A DNA stretch of 64,000 bases. Source: Zygnema cylindricum (taxonomy: Eukaryota > Streptophyta > Zygnematophyceae > Zygnematales > Zygnemataceae). The stretch covers positions 30,186-94,185 of the forward strand of contig JBBHKE010000135.1 of NCBI GenBank assembly GCA_037447655.1, read 5' to 3'. The stretch's first letter is position 1. Every line of letters starts with the position of its first letter. The position numbers and the translations under genes were made by a program. This document shows, piece by piece, positions 21,227 through 31,177 of this stretch. The notes under the pieces were generated by a model. That model was not told the origin of the DNA. It saw nothing but the letters and a program-made list of their open reading frames with translations, and made no database searches.

Positions 21227-22577
21227 ATGTTTATTGCATATTTTTTGTACGCCATAAGATTTTATCGTCGCATATTCAAATTTGGACAGGGATAACCATG
21301 GAACTTCAGAAAAATGGCAAATGGATTATACTCTTTCAATGAGCCAATACAGGCACCGGGAGGTAAGGTCGTTTAAATGTATGTTGGTTTTGTTAAGTTG
21401 TCGATGTTAAGATAATGACAAGACCAAAATTAGTAGCATGCATCGTAGGGAAAGCCTACAAATAGTTCGCTATCCATTTACAAAATGGAATTAATGACTA
21501 AACACAAAGTTAATGTACGCAAATAACACCAATTTGTTACCTTTTTATAGTTGCGGTTTTAAGTAGGCTAGAGTGGGAAGTATGTTTGTAGTCAAAATAA
21601 TATAACGAAGAAGGTTTCGTGTTTAAGCAAGCCACGTGTATAGGTTTAAACGGGCCGGATAAACTCTTCGAAGTTCTCGAAGTTTGGCCCATAAGTGGAT
21701 TGGGAGAGTGTGAGTTTGTGCGGGAAAGCACTGATTACTATTGTGTGCATTGCCGCGAACTTAACAAAACAATTAGTATCTTTTGGACTATTTCACATGT
21801 TTAAAAAGACAATGAATCCGAAAATAATAAGGTGTGGTCGACCTCGATTACGTTAATGTTTTTATTCCTCATAAGCTAAAATATTTGAAAAATATAATTT
21901 TGCGAAGTGCGCTTTCAGAGGGGTTAGGTTACGGATTTCCGTAACGTACATATTTCAATGTGTTTCGTTGCCTACACGTAAAAGTTGAAGGGTTTGCTTA
22001 ATAGTCAGGGCGATTTTTGGGATGGTTTTGAAAATTTTATGTATTCAACAGCAAAACATATTCAAATAATTAGTCTTGTGTATCTGCAAGAAATTTATTG
22101 CGATGACATCGATATCGATTGTTATCGGATATCAAACGGTTAGGGATCCCAATATATCGCTCCGAGACCAACAAATTTATTATCCGCGATAAGCAAAAAA
22201 AATATAATATGTTATACAATAGTACTTTATAATATATTGTGTTATATTTACACTGTATATAGCGTGGTATGCCACGTGTAGCAATCTGTTCCGTACTCTG
22301 TGTAACGTAATAAATGCGGCTCAGTACGACGAAATAAATCATACAATTGTATGGTATAACCGTACAATTATCGGTACCGGTGTTGTCGCGATAAAAAACT
22401 GATATTTTCGGTTTTTTATCAGCGATAACACAAGCGTCAATATATCGTGCCAATATATCGATTATCAGCAAGCCAAAAAAGGTACATATCGATTATCGGC
22501 AAAACCTTGCCGATACACAACACTACAAATAATGTGTATAACGAAAATCTGCGGCCTTGGTTCAAATCTCTACAGTT
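21227..22577. other. No gene; CGATA-rich non-coding DNA
   Basis: AT-rich sequence with many ATATCGAT/CGATA words between 22,080 and 22,510, partly arranged as inverted repeats. It could be an old non-autonomous element, but I cannot define its ends. Confidence 0.45.
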
Positions 22578-23007
22578 CACCGCGAATCGTAATTAGAGTA
22601 AATAACGCTAATTCGGTCGCCCTAAATTTGACTCTATTACGTTAAACAAAGTAGATGATTCTAAATTTTTCATTATATTATTTAAAGTACTTTTTGAATG
22701 AGTGTTAATAACTCTAATATAGTGTCGTTTTCAATAGTGTGGCGTACGGTATGTGTCTAACCGTGCAAAATTGTACTTTATTAAGTAAAAAAGTACAAAT
22801 AATGATTTAATATAGGTCGTTATCATGTAACTGCGTTTTAACAAACCGCGTAGTGCAAACGTCATAGTGACGATAAACTGTACGTTTTGTCAAATTCTGT
22901 ACGAATACCTAATTTACACTAGAGATATTCAGCGCGTAAAATTAGAATACTTAAATAAATTAGAGTAAAATATTTTTTGAAACAATTATATCACACAAAC
23001 TATAGTA

Positions 23008-24231
23008 CACCGCGAATCGTAATTAGAGTGAATTACTCTAATTCGGTCGCTCGAAATTTAGACTCTATCACATGAAATATAGTAAATGATTCTAATTTTT
23101 TCATTATTTTATTTAAGGTAAAGTTTAATTAGCGTTTTTAATTCTAATATAGGTTCGTTTTAAATAGTGTGGAATACGGACGACCTCAGACCATGCAAAA
23201 TTGTACTTTATTAAGTAAAATAGTACAAATAATGATTTAATACAGACCGTTATCATGTAACTGCGTTTTAACAAACCGCGTAGTGCAAACGTCATAGTGA
23301 CGATAAATTGTACGTTTTGCCAAATTCTGTACGAATACCTTATTTACAGTAGAGGATATTAGCGTGCCAAATTAGGGTGCGTCTCCATGTACTTGTAACC
23401 TAGAGAAATTACTTTGTTTTTTAGCGCAGACCCGTCGGACCTGGATTTCAAGTGTCTCTATGTGTAAAAACGGAATTAAAACTGAAGGGTGTGACGATTG
23501 TATACATTGACATGCGCGTGACGGATGCCAACGTCTACAATCTGTGATTTTCCAAATTGTTCGTGACGCCGCATAATTGTACGGTGAGAGGCGGCGAGTG
23601 CGAGTTGATGTGGCGCCCTCAGAGATTTCTCACTTTCGTGAAATGGCATCAGAATCTTTAGATCCCCTGAAATAAAAAAAATTGTACTGTACGAAACGTG
23701 ACAAAACGAAACAAATTATGTACTTTGATAGACGCAAACGGACAAAACATTCCGAAATGTGTATTTTTCGTCGTCGCTTGAATTCATTTGAATTTTTTAA
23801 GAACAAAATCTACACATGTGAATATGTGTTATTATTTGTTTAGCGAAAATACTTTGTTTTAAAAAACATCGTGCATGTGTTTTAAAGAAAAGTTTGAAGA
23901 TGACGTTTTTTGGCGTGGCCGTGGGTCGAAAAACACAAGACGACAACATGTAGTACATTTTACATTCGATGATGACGCAAAATGCACTTCTTCTTTTTTC
24001 TATTTTTCTGTACGGTTGACACTTACGGGGTACGGCGCTAAGTTTTAGAGGAAAACGACAGAATAAAACCCTTACTTAGTCACATGGAGACGCACCCTTA
24101 GAGTACTTAAAAAATTAGAGTAAACTTCATAGTTGAAACTGCTCTATCACACAAATTAGCGTTCATTACTCTAATTTATATTTTTTGTTTTTGTACTCTA
24201 ATTTTTTCATTATTAATTACGATTCGCGGTG
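23008..24231 (+). mobile_element. MITE, CACCGCGAATCG family, middle copy
   Basis: Both termini are flanked by TA (23,006-23,007 and 24,232-24,233). It contains a 723-base MITE of another family. Without that it is 498 bases, the family size. It sits inside a copy of its own family. Confidence 0.82.
23375..24097 (+). mobile_element. MITE, GGGTGCGTCTCC family, 723 bp, innermost
   Basis: The perfect 16-base termini GGGTGCGTCTCCATGT and ACATGGAGACGCACCC are flanked by TTA on both sides. The length is identical to the copy at 28,827-29,549 (723 bases). Non-coding. Shared internal words include CGACAACATGTAGTACATTT and GAGGAAAACGACAGAA. Confidence 0.88.
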
Positions 24232-24316
24232 TAGAGTTCATAACTCTAATTATTTTTTTCTCTTTTTTTACTCTAATTACGATTCGCGGTGTAGCGTAGT
24301 TTTTGCCAAAGCTAAG

Positions 24317-25061
24317 GACGTGTCCCCATGTAACCGATATTTTGAAACGTTATTTTGGAATTTAGCGCTGATTTTACGGTGTACTTTTCAAAGTGTGCCT
24401 ATGTCAATCGCTACACCGCGCATCGTTATTAGTGTCAACGACACTAATTTGGGTTCTTAAAATTTTGATTTTTTTCCTCAAATAGGATACATGATTTTAA
24501 TTTTTCCTTGACGTTAATTAAGGTACCGTACAAAATAGCGTAAAGGACGAATTACAAAAATATCTAAATAGTGTGGTGTATGGTCGATGTCAGACCGTGC
24601 ACAAATGTACCTTTTCAAGTGAAAATTTTACAAAAAATGATTTAAATCAGACGCGCACGCATAGGATGGTGCGCTAAAAAAACGGGATTGTTCTGACACG
24701 TAAATTAGTCTTACATGTACGGATATATATATTTCACGACGGCGTACGATTTTTAATATTTTGTACGGATACATATATTAATGTATATAATCGTACAGCG
24801 AATATTCCATTTTTGCTGTTCCCAAATTAGCATAAACGTCGAAATTAGAATACACCTTTTAAAAAAAATAAAAAAAATCTTAATTAGCGTCAATGACGGT
24901 ATATTTACTTCCACACTATTTAAACTTTGACACTAATAACGATGCGCGGTGTACTTGCGCGTTCATTTTTTTGAATGTGGCAGTTGTACTCGTCGCCAAT
25001 ACTTGCGATACCTGTAGACGCCAACAAACTGCTGACGATCTCAGAACAAACTGCGGACATT
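24317..25061 (+). mobile_element. MITE of the GGGCGTGTT group, right end lost in gap
   Basis: It starts GGACGTGTCCCCATGTAACC after TAA. The interior matches the reverse of the 20.0-20.8 kb element, for example GGTGTACTTTTCAAAGTGT. It is interrupted by another MITE at 24,414-24,951, after which the match resumes (ACTTGCGCGTTCATTT). The sequence gap at 25,062 hides the other end. Confidence 0.7.
24414..24951 (+). mobile_element. MITE, CACCGCGCATCG subfamily, 538 bp
   Basis: Inverted termini CACCGCGCATCGTTATTAGT and their complement are flanked by TA on both sides. It is inserted in the MITE starting at 24,317. Related to the CACCGCGAATCG family at the ends but different inside. Confidence 0.82.
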
Positions 25062-25071
25062 NNNNNNNNNN
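25062..25071. other. Assembly gap (10 N)
   Basis: Ten undetermined bases; the real gap size is unknown. The sequences on the two sides are not demonstrably adjacent. Confidence 0.99.
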
Positions 25072-25499
25072 AATTTGGTAGCTTTAAACATCCTAGAATT
25101 CGTTTTCTCAAAGTGAATTTTATTAAGTGTTTTGTATTTAGTAATGTGTCGCCTTCGAGTATTTTCTGTTCTCCTTATAAGTCGGTTTTTCTTAATATTT
25201 ACAAGAACCGGCTTCGAAGAAATGTTGTAGAGGCAAGAGAGAGAAGAGAGAAGAGAAATTTATTAGAGAATGAGGTTCTAATTAGGAGATACTAAGTTAG
25301 TATACTCTAAGTTACTAGCTTAGCTAATTAAGTTCGGCCAAGAACATTTATAATTCTTTTTGGCTGAATATTCCTCTTGTCTTTTATGAGCTTCCGCTGT
25401 GTAATGATTTATGTTTTGTGAATTATTTTAAGTGAAACTCTTTTGCTTAAGATCCTACAAATTTCGATGGTTTAAATTGCAAATAGATAATTTGTCTTT
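25072..25499. other. No gene recognised
   Basis: AT-rich, with a purine patch (25,235-25,262). No domain or terminal repeat recognised. Confidence 0.45.
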
Positions 25500-26227
25500 A
25501 AAAAAAAAAACAAAAGAGAAAAATTATAGTCAACAAAAATAAGAAAAAACCGTTTTCTAGATTCTCTTTTCCTTGCTTTACTTTTGTAGGTTGGGTAGGA
25601 TTAATCAGAAAAAAAACCTCAAAACTCCCAAAAAGTATATATAAATAAATATATAAATACTTCTCAGGAAAATCACGAATAACTCAAAACGATTCTCAAA
25701 ACCTTGGTGATTTTCCAAAATGGGCTTCAAAAAATCCTCAAAACAAACTTTCCTGGGGTGAATTCTACTAATACACGCCAAAATATAGATGGCTCGGTTA
25801 CTGATCACACGTGTGGTTATTTGAACCATGCAGAGCTTAGGGCCACGTACGGTCGCAGTCTTGTGGCATTTTTTCCTTCACTTAAGAAACATTGTCGGTG
25901 TAATGAGATCCACGTCAGATTCGTTTCCCCGCACTTTCCGTACAAATACACAAGCGGTTTTTTGTACAAGCGTGCTCTTTTGCATGTCTTTCGCAACTTG
26001 CCTGATTGTGGTACGCGTTACGCGCTTTGTAGCACGCTGATTCATCTCGTTGTTTTATGCTTGGCAAAGTACAAGTAAGGTAATGTAAGTTAAGGTACTG
26101 TCCTGTGGTCAAGTTTAGGTAGTCAGTTTAGCAAACTGCTTGTCAGTTTAGGTATTGTACTTGTACTGTAGTGAAGAATACGAAGCAGACAAGTGCGAAA
26201 GTGCGCATGTTCGATCCATAGGCCGCT
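25500..26227 (+). repeat. Dispersed repeat XY, copy 1
   Basis: Collinear in inverted orientation with 37,137-38,010. Shared words include TTAATCAGAAAAAAA, TTCTCAAAACCTTG, ACTTTCCT, CCACGTCAGA and GCTGGTGTG. Both copies stop beside a CACCGTG-type terminus of the TA-duplicating MITE group. It has no coding capacity. It may be part of a larger transposon whose middle is variable. Confidence 0.6.
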
Positions 26228-26448
26228 GGTGTGTCCCGTACACCGTGTATCGATAAATTTATGTGTTTAATAATTTTTTCGTCACTTAAAACGTCGTATT
26301 TCTATGACTAACGTTTTCGATTTCAATCGAAGACCGTCAATCGGAAGGTGCGGAACTCTCTTTTCAAATGCAGCCGTCCGATTAGCACAGTTGAACATGC
26401 GTGCACGTATAATTTTTTTTCTATAACAATAGAGAAAAACATGAACTC
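26228..26448. mobile_element. Fragment beginning with MITE-like terminus
   Basis: It begins CACCGTGTATCGATAA after TA. The interior (GATTTCAATCGAAGACCGTC) resembles the fragment at 33,104-33,282. No matching right terminus was found before the next MITE. Confidence 0.45.
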
Positions 26449-26450
26449 TA

Positions 26451-26952
26451 CACCGCGAATCGTAATTAGAGTAAATTACTCTAATTCGGTCGCTCGAAAT
26501 TTTGACTCTATCACATGATTTAAAGTAAACGATTCTAATTTTTTTATTATTCTATTTAAGGTAAAGTTTAATTAGAGCTTTTAATTCTAATATAGGTTCG
26601 TCTTAAATAGTGTGGAGTACGGACGACTTCCGACCATGCAAAATTGTACTTTATTAAGTAAAAAAGTACAAATAATGATTTAATATAGACCGTTATCATG
26701 TAACTGCGTTTCAATAAACCGCTAAGTGCAAACGTCATAGTGACGATAAACTGTACATTTTGCCAAATTTTGTACAAAAACCTTATTTACAGTAGAGGAT
26801 ATTAGCGTGCCAAATTAGAGTACTTTAATAAATTAGAGTAAACTTCAGAGTTGAAAAAGCTCTATCACATAAATTAGCGTTAATTACTCTAACTGTTTTT
26901 TTTTACTTTTTGTACTCTAATTTTTTCATTACTCTAATAACGATTCGAGGTG
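26451..26952 (+). mobile_element. MITE, CACCGCGAATCG family, intact 502-bp copy
   Basis: It is flanked by TA on both sides (26,449-26,450 and 26,953-26,954). The left terminus CACCGCGAATCGTAATTAGA and the right terminus CGATTCGAGGTG are inverted with one difference in the first 12. It gives the reference length for the family. AT-rich and non-coding. Confidence 0.85.
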
Positions 26953-27256
26953 TACAGTACAGTGATAGCGATAAACAGTGTTTCTAACATGTACTTCTCC
27001 AAAAAGTTCCAATGTTGTATGATCGTAAACGCAAAAAATGTCACATGCTAAACGTCCCTCGGTTAAGATCGTACGTTAGAGAAGGAACTTTAAAAGATAT
27101 GACAAATATAAATATTTGTCGAGACAAAATGACAGAACAAAACGGAACGTTTGAGACCAGAAAACATAGAAACGCCAAAAGACGTAACTAAGAAGATACC
27201 CAAACAAATGCGATTTAACAACAACAAATTAAACAAACGGACGTTGAATGCAATTA

Positions 27257-27982
27257 GGGTGAAGTTCCATTAGACAAAAAATGAGGTTGTTTACAGAAAT
27301 TCATACTTCTCCGTACTACGATGTACCTCTTATTTTGTATTTATCCGGAAAATAGCATTAAAGAGAATCTTACTAATATTCTCCAAAAGTCTGGGAGTTA
27401 ACAATGGTCGTTGGATGCTTTTTCGCGAAGCATTTGCTTCGAAAGTTTCTGTAATCGGTGATGTACCTCGCGAGGAACGTCACCAATTACATAAAAATTT
27501 GAGCAGCGTCACGCTGGATAATGAGTATACGTGTCAAGATTTCAACCAACGCAAATCAAGAAATTTCGCACACGATATACGCATTCAAAAATCCAACCGA
27601 AAATACAAACGAAATCTCGTAACGCACTTTTGTCACGCTATTTTTGGAAGCACTCATTTGTCACACTATTTCTGGCGGCGCTCATTCGTCACGCGTAAAA
27701 ACAAAAACCCTAAAAAATTGAGGTGGTATTTGACAAGGCGTCTACAAATAGTACAAAAGTTGTGTTGTACGATGACCTGATATGCACGTACATGGTACGC
27801 AAATGAAAAATTTTGGTCGGTGTGAAAATTATTGACGATTTTCAATATCAAATCTATAGTTACGTGACACCACTATTTTGCTAACACGTGGATTACAGAC
27901 TCTGCGCAATGGAGCTTCGTTCAAATTGAAGCATTCTGTAATGTTGGCCGTACAATTACAGTGTCCTAATAGAACTTCACCC
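27257..27982 (+). mobile_element. MITE, GGGTGAAGTTCC family, copy 1 (726 bp)
   Basis: The left terminus GGGTGAAGTTCCATTAGAC follows TTA and the right terminus reads TAATAGAACTTCACCC. It is followed after three bases (ATA) by another member, so the two stand head to tail. Non-coding. It contains a CCTCGCGAGG palindrome near 27,467. Confidence 0.75.
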
Positions 27983-27985
27983 ATA

Positions 27986-28757
27986 GGGCAGAATTCCATT
28001 AGGCGGTCCCAGTAAATGTACAAAAAATTCTACTGGCGGCGTTTAGTGGAAGACTAGTGGAAGACTATTCCATTTTGTCAGGCTAGTAACAAAACTTCCT
28101 CAATTATGATTGGCGCCACGTAGGTTAGAGTCCAAATTTTAAAAATCTTAAGGAAAATCTTCAAACGGAAGGTCAAAACGAAATATTTGTACGACCGGGG
28201 GTAGTTAATGATTCGTACGTAAAGTTTGCGGCCAGATTTTTGATTTTGATAATAGAAATCAAAATTTCGAAAAAAAATGGCAAAAAGACGCGGCAAACTT
28301 TGAAGGTCGCAGCAAACTCTGAATGTCGGTGGATGTCAGACGGAGCGTGGGAAAATATTTTCGGCTCACCTGCATCCAGCGTGGCAGGCGGCACATGGAC
28401 TGTACGACGTAGGCACATAACTTGTACGACGTGTACAGCAGTGATCGCTTGTTCAATGCGAATATTTTTTTGCTTTTTCACGTGTACCAATGGTACACGT
28501 ATAGTATCATACAACTCTCCTCGCGAGGAGAGTATCGTCACGCTGGATGATGTGCGCGATTGCTTGGCGGATCTGAAAAAGTGGAATATCCAACGGCTAG
28601 GAATTACGCCAACATCATTGGAGCTTCTCGACAACTTTCCAGTAATGATATTTCGTTTGACAAAAGAAAATATTAAAGTACGGCGTGGTACGGAGCTGTA
28701 AGAAAGTGTACGACGTCCAGTAACGAATCACACTTTTCGTCTAATGGAATTCTACCA
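27986..28757 (+). mobile_element. MITE, GGGTGAAGTTCC family, copy 2 (772 bp)
   Basis: The left terminus GGGCAGAATTCCATTAGG and the right terminus CTAATGGAATTCTACCA are followed by TTA. It contains the perfect palindrome CTCTCCTCGCGAGGAGAG near 28,517. The 153-codon open frames on both strands inside it are overlapping, with no recognisable domain, and are treated as chance. Confidence 0.72.
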
Positions 28758-28826
28758 TTAGACAAAAAAAGGGTAGGTTATGATTACCTGATTAGCTAAT
28801 TACACGACAAAATAAAACCTAACTAA

Positions 28827-29549
28827 GGGTGCGTCTCCATGTACTTATAACTTAGAGAAAACTTTTTGTTTTTTAGTGCAGATCTGGCGGACACGGATTT
28901 CAAGTGTCGCTATGTGTGAAAACGGAATTAAAAATTAAGGGTGTGACAATTGTATACGCAGATATGCGCGTGATGGTTGCCAACGTCTACAATCTGTGAT
29001 TTTCCTAATTGTTCGTGACGTCGCATAATCATACTGTGAGAGGCGGCGAGTGCGAGTTGATGTGGCACCCTCAAAGATTTCTCACGTTTTCGTGAAATGG
29101 CATTGGAATCTTCAGATCCCCTAAAATGAAAAAATCCGTACTGAATGAAAACTGACAAAAAAAACAAATTAAGTACGTTGATAGACGCAAACGGACAAAA
29201 CTTACTGAAATGTGTATTTTTCGTTGTCGTTTGAATTCATTTGATTTTTTTTAGAAAAATTTTTACACGTGTGAATACGTGTTATTATTTGTTTACCGAA
29301 AATACTTTGTTTTAAAAAAAAATGCGCATGTTTTTTAAAGAAAAGTTTGAAGATGACGTTTTTTGTCGTGGCCGTGGGTCGAAGAACACGATACGACAAC
29401 ATGTAGTACATTTTAAATTTTATTATGACGCAAAATGTACTTCTCGTTTTTTCTTTTTTTTGTACGGTTGACACTTACACGGTACGGCTCTAAGTTTTAG
29501 AGGAAAACGACAGAAAAAAACCCTTACTTAGATACATGGAGACGCACCC
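28827..29549 (+). mobile_element. MITE, GGGTGCGTCTCC family, 723 bp, TAA duplication
   Basis: The perfect 16-base termini are the same as in the 23,375 copy, and so is the length. TAA flanks both ends (28,824-28,826 and 29,550-29,552). Non-coding. Confidence 0.88.
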
Positions 29550-29707
29550 TAAGTGGAATGAAAGTGTGAAACCACGAAAGAGCCAAAAAAATGTACGCTC
29601 AAATTTAAATGACAAATTTAAAGGGTACGTATCTGTTTGTACAAGCGTAACGTTCCATCAGTCGTTTCTGTAATCGTACGGCCAACTCTACGGGGCGAGT
29701 TGATTGA

Positions 29708-30506
29708 GGTTGAACCTCCATCAAGCGTTCCCAGTAATCATCCGAACTTACAGGCAGTAAAATTTGTATTACTAATATTTGTATTACTTCTCCATCAGGT
29801 TGTGCCAACAACGCACCAATATTTGTATTACTAATATTTGTATTACTTCTCCATCAGGTTGTGCCAACAACGCACCAATTGCTGATGTGGTGGATTACAA
29901 TTGGAACCACGTAGGATCTTGTTCAGCCGACCGAGAATATTAAAAGATTCAAAAAGCACAAAATTTGAACGGCTTATGCACGGACGAACACAACTTTAAA
30001 TATCCAGCAACACTACCCTAATGTACAATTTGTCGAAATTCTTTTCAAAATGAAAATTTGTACTTTATCGTTTCCCATTATGTTTTGTACGCAAAGTCCA
30101 CGAAGGAAAAGAGTCGTCATAAAGATATCCCGCGGCAAAGATTTTTAGTCGCTTTCAAATCCTCCCAATACGAAGGCACGTGGCCTTTGCCAATTATGAG
30201 GTCGTCATCGCTCGTCAGCCGTGGATGATACCTTTTTGTTTCCAAGTGTACCAATAGACACGTTCAGTGTGGCAACTCTCCTCTTGAAGACAGTTGAGGA
30301 GAGTCTCCAGACACTTGACAGAAGGAACTTTTGCTTCGAAAACGCAAAATCGGACGACCGATTTTTTCGCCAAAAAGTTGAGAGAATCTTGCCCAATCTC
30401 CCGTAAACATGTTTTAAAAAAAAGAGGAAAAATGTAGCATGGCCTAGTACGGAAAGGTACGTTTCCCAATAAACAACCCTACTTTTTGCCTGATGGAGGT
30501 TCACCC
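29708..30506 (+). mobile_element. MITE, GGGTGAACCTCC variant, nested, TGA duplication
   Basis: Termini GGTTGAACCTCCATCA and TGATGGAGGTTCACCC are flanked by TGA at 29,705-29,707 and 30,507-30,509. It sits within a relative (29,645-31,175) and carries a 59-base tandem duplication near its left end. Confidence 0.75.
29759..29876 (+). repeat. 59-bp tandem duplication
   Basis: Two adjacent nearly identical 59-base units (29,759-29,817 and 29,818-29,876), each containing AATATTTGTATTACT and CCATCAGGTTGTGCC. Confidence 0.8.
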
Positions 30507-31177
30507 TGAGTCGATGTTCCATCACAAAGTGTTTGTAAACCACGTGTTATACATTGAGTGGCACCACTTGGGTTTTGACTATATATTGAAAATCTTTCAA
30601 AAATCTTCACACCGACAAATTTCACTTCAAACCTTACGTACCTTCGTACCAAATCATAATACGAGAGAATTTTTGTACTCCTTGCAAACGCCAGTTTTTT
30701 ACGCCAACTTATTTTTTAAGGTTATTGTTTTTGAACATGAAGAAAATCCTTTGCCGAAAATAGTGTGACGAAAGAGCGTTGCCATAAATAATACGACGAA
30801 TGACAACTTCGAGATATTTTTTATTTATTTTCAACTGCTTTTGAAAGGTACATACCATTAGCAAATTTGGTGATTTTTCGTTGGTTTTCCATATTGACAC
30901 GTAACTTAATCGTCTAGCGTGTCGCGACTACTTTTTTTTTGTATCTGCCAGCCCACCTCTTTGAGGTATGTTGGCAACTACGGAGAAAAATTAAGTGAAC
31001 GCCTCGCGGATGGATATCCGACGGTCAGTGTTAACTCCAAGACCTTCGGAGAGTATTGGCAAGATTCTCTTTAATGTTGATTCACGTATAAAAACAAAAT
31101 AAACGGTACGGTCTAATACGGATAGTCGCGGATTTATGTAAACTACCCCACTTTTGGACTGATGAAACGTGACCCTA

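Larger units (their letters stand above)
22578..24291 (+). mobile_element. MITE, CACCGCGAATCG family, outer copy of a triple nest
   Basis: The left terminus CACCGCGAATCGTAATTAGA starts at 22,578 and the right terminus ends CGATTCGCGGTG at 24,291. A second member of the same family is inserted at 23,008-24,231. Subtracting it leaves about 488 bases, close to the 502-base intact copy at 26,451. The right flank is TA; the left flank is TT, presumably mutated. TA duplications suggest Tc1/mariner-type mobilisation. Confidence 0.75.
29645..31175 (+). mobile_element. MITE, GGGTGAAGTTCC-related, outer copy
   Basis: The left terminus GCGTAACGTTCCATCAG and the right terminus CTGATGAAACGTGACCC are inverted with a few differences; TAA follows on the right. 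A related element is inserted at 29,708-30,506. Without it the outer copy is about 729 bases, the family size. Confidence 0.65.

Noticed and set aside
22545-22577. GGTTCAAATCTC resembling a tRNA B box next to a MITE
   Set aside because: No A box or acceptor stem at tRNA spacing; one short motif is not enough for a tRNA or SINE call.
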